Shown: in pieces, positions 6,288 through 6,657 of the stretch
Layout of the letters: each line of letters begins with the position of its first letter
How positions within the stretch are numbered: the first letter of the stretch is position 1
NCBI GenBank assembly: GCA_027622495.1
Contig: JAQBYL010000233.1
Coordinates: forward strand, 1 to 6,657
Reading direction: 5' to 3'
DNA from: Pseudomonadota bacterium
Lineage (GTDB): Bacteria > Pseudomonadota > Gammaproteobacteria > Pseudomonadales > Azotimanducaceae
Length of the DNA stretch: 6,657 bases
The notes under the pieces: generated by a model
Database searches by the model: none
Seen by the model: the letters and a program-made list of their open reading frames with translations, nothing else
Told to the model about the DNA's origin: nothing
Program-made: the position numbers and the translations under genes

Positions 6288-6301
6288 CATATGCGAGCCC
6301 T

Positions 6302-6657
6302 TCAGCGAAACATTGCGCTGATGGACTCTTCGTTACTCACCCGCCGGATAGATTCGGCGAGCAGGCGATCGATACTTAACTGTTTGATTTTTTCACAGGC
6401 AAAGGCTTCATCTGACAGCGGGATGGTGTCTGTTACCACCATTTCGTCGATTGCTGATTCATTGATCCGACTGATTGCCGGGCCTGAGAACACCGCGTGG
6501 GTGATATAGGCCACGACTTTGATTGCGCCTTCGTCTTTGAGAGCCTGTGCCGCCGTGCAGAGCGTTCCGGCAGTATCGACAATGTCGTCCACCAGAATAC
6601 AGGTGTGCCCTGAGACGTCGCCGATGACATTCATAACCCGCGACTCATTCGCCTGAG
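6302..6657 (-). CDS. prs: Ribose-phosphate pyrophosphokinase (PRPP synthase), C-terminal part
   Basis: The enzyme makes PRPP from ribose 5-phosphate and ATP, feeding purine, pyrimidine, NAD, histidine and tryptophan synthesis. The window holds only the last 117 or so codons; the reading frame is open to the right edge, and the family is usually about 315 residues, so roughly 200 N-terminal residues are missing. The PRPP-binding loop is visible as LVDDIVDTAGTL, and further family blocks follow: a THAVFSG segment, TIPLSDEA, and the terminal RRVSNEESISAMF typical of bacterial Prs. The first ATG inside the window (6634) is internal, since the frame upstream of it (QANESRV) is still Prs-like. It is followed by rplY on the same strand. 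Confidence 0.97.
   Translation of the reverse strand, partial: QANESRVMNVIGDVSGHTCILVDDIVDTAGTLCTAAQALKDEGAIKVVAYITHAVFSGPAISRINESAIDEMVVTDTIPLSDEAFACEKIKQLSIDRLLAESIRRVSNEESISAMFR

Noticed and set aside
1..6657. Defence island, mobile element, CRISPR or other new multi-gene system
   Set aside because: Every complete gene except one membrane protein belongs to a recognisable family. Composition looks even by eye, and no repeats, integrase, transposase or nuclease-like genes are present.

Overview
The window looks like core chromosome from a gammaproteobacterium. It has the order prs - rplY - pth - ychF on one strand, a long CTC-type L25 with a C-terminal extension, and proteobacterial forms of Pth, YchF, an MltB-type transglycosylase and a Bax-type glucosaminidase. 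Genus cannot be read from the sequence; a free-living environmental lineage is only a guess. No mobile element, CRISPR array, integrase, toxin-antitoxin pair or long repeat is visible. No stretch over 300 bases lacks a gene; the largest gap is about 90 bp.

Right part (6657 down to 2656, all on the minus strand). The 3' end of prs (PRPP synthase) is followed after about 70 bp, which contain an inverted repeat, by a tight run: rplY (L25/Ctc), pth (peptidyl-tRNA hydrolase), ychF (ribosome-associated ATPase) and a secreted lytic transglycosylase. The rplY-pth gap is 2 nt, pth-ychF is 0 nt, and ychF overlaps the transglycosylase gene by about 30 nt. This suggests one transcript with translational coupling. 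rplY, pth and ychF appear to start with GTG, TTG and GTG respectively.

Middle (1630-2640, plus strand). A single exported polysaccharide deacetylase (NodB/CE4 fold) converges on the transglycosylase gene with 15 bp between the stop codons.

Left part (1538 down to 1, minus strand). A two-gene unit encodes a multi-pass membrane protein of unknown function and a membrane-anchored Bax-like glucosaminidase, joined by a 4-bp ATGA overlap. It is followed by a near-consensus sigma70 promoter with a GC-rich discriminator, which drives an elongator tRNA-Met gene cut off by the window edge.

Functionally the window joins translation (L25, Pth, YchF, tRNA-Met) and nucleotide precursor supply (Prs) to three envelope enzymes acting on peptidoglycan or another polysaccharide. 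I do not see an undescribed system here. The observations worth a second look are regulatory (the tRNA promoter, the run of non-ATG starts, the prs-rplY inverted repeat) and the conserved-looking but uncharacterised membrane protein and deacetylase tail.
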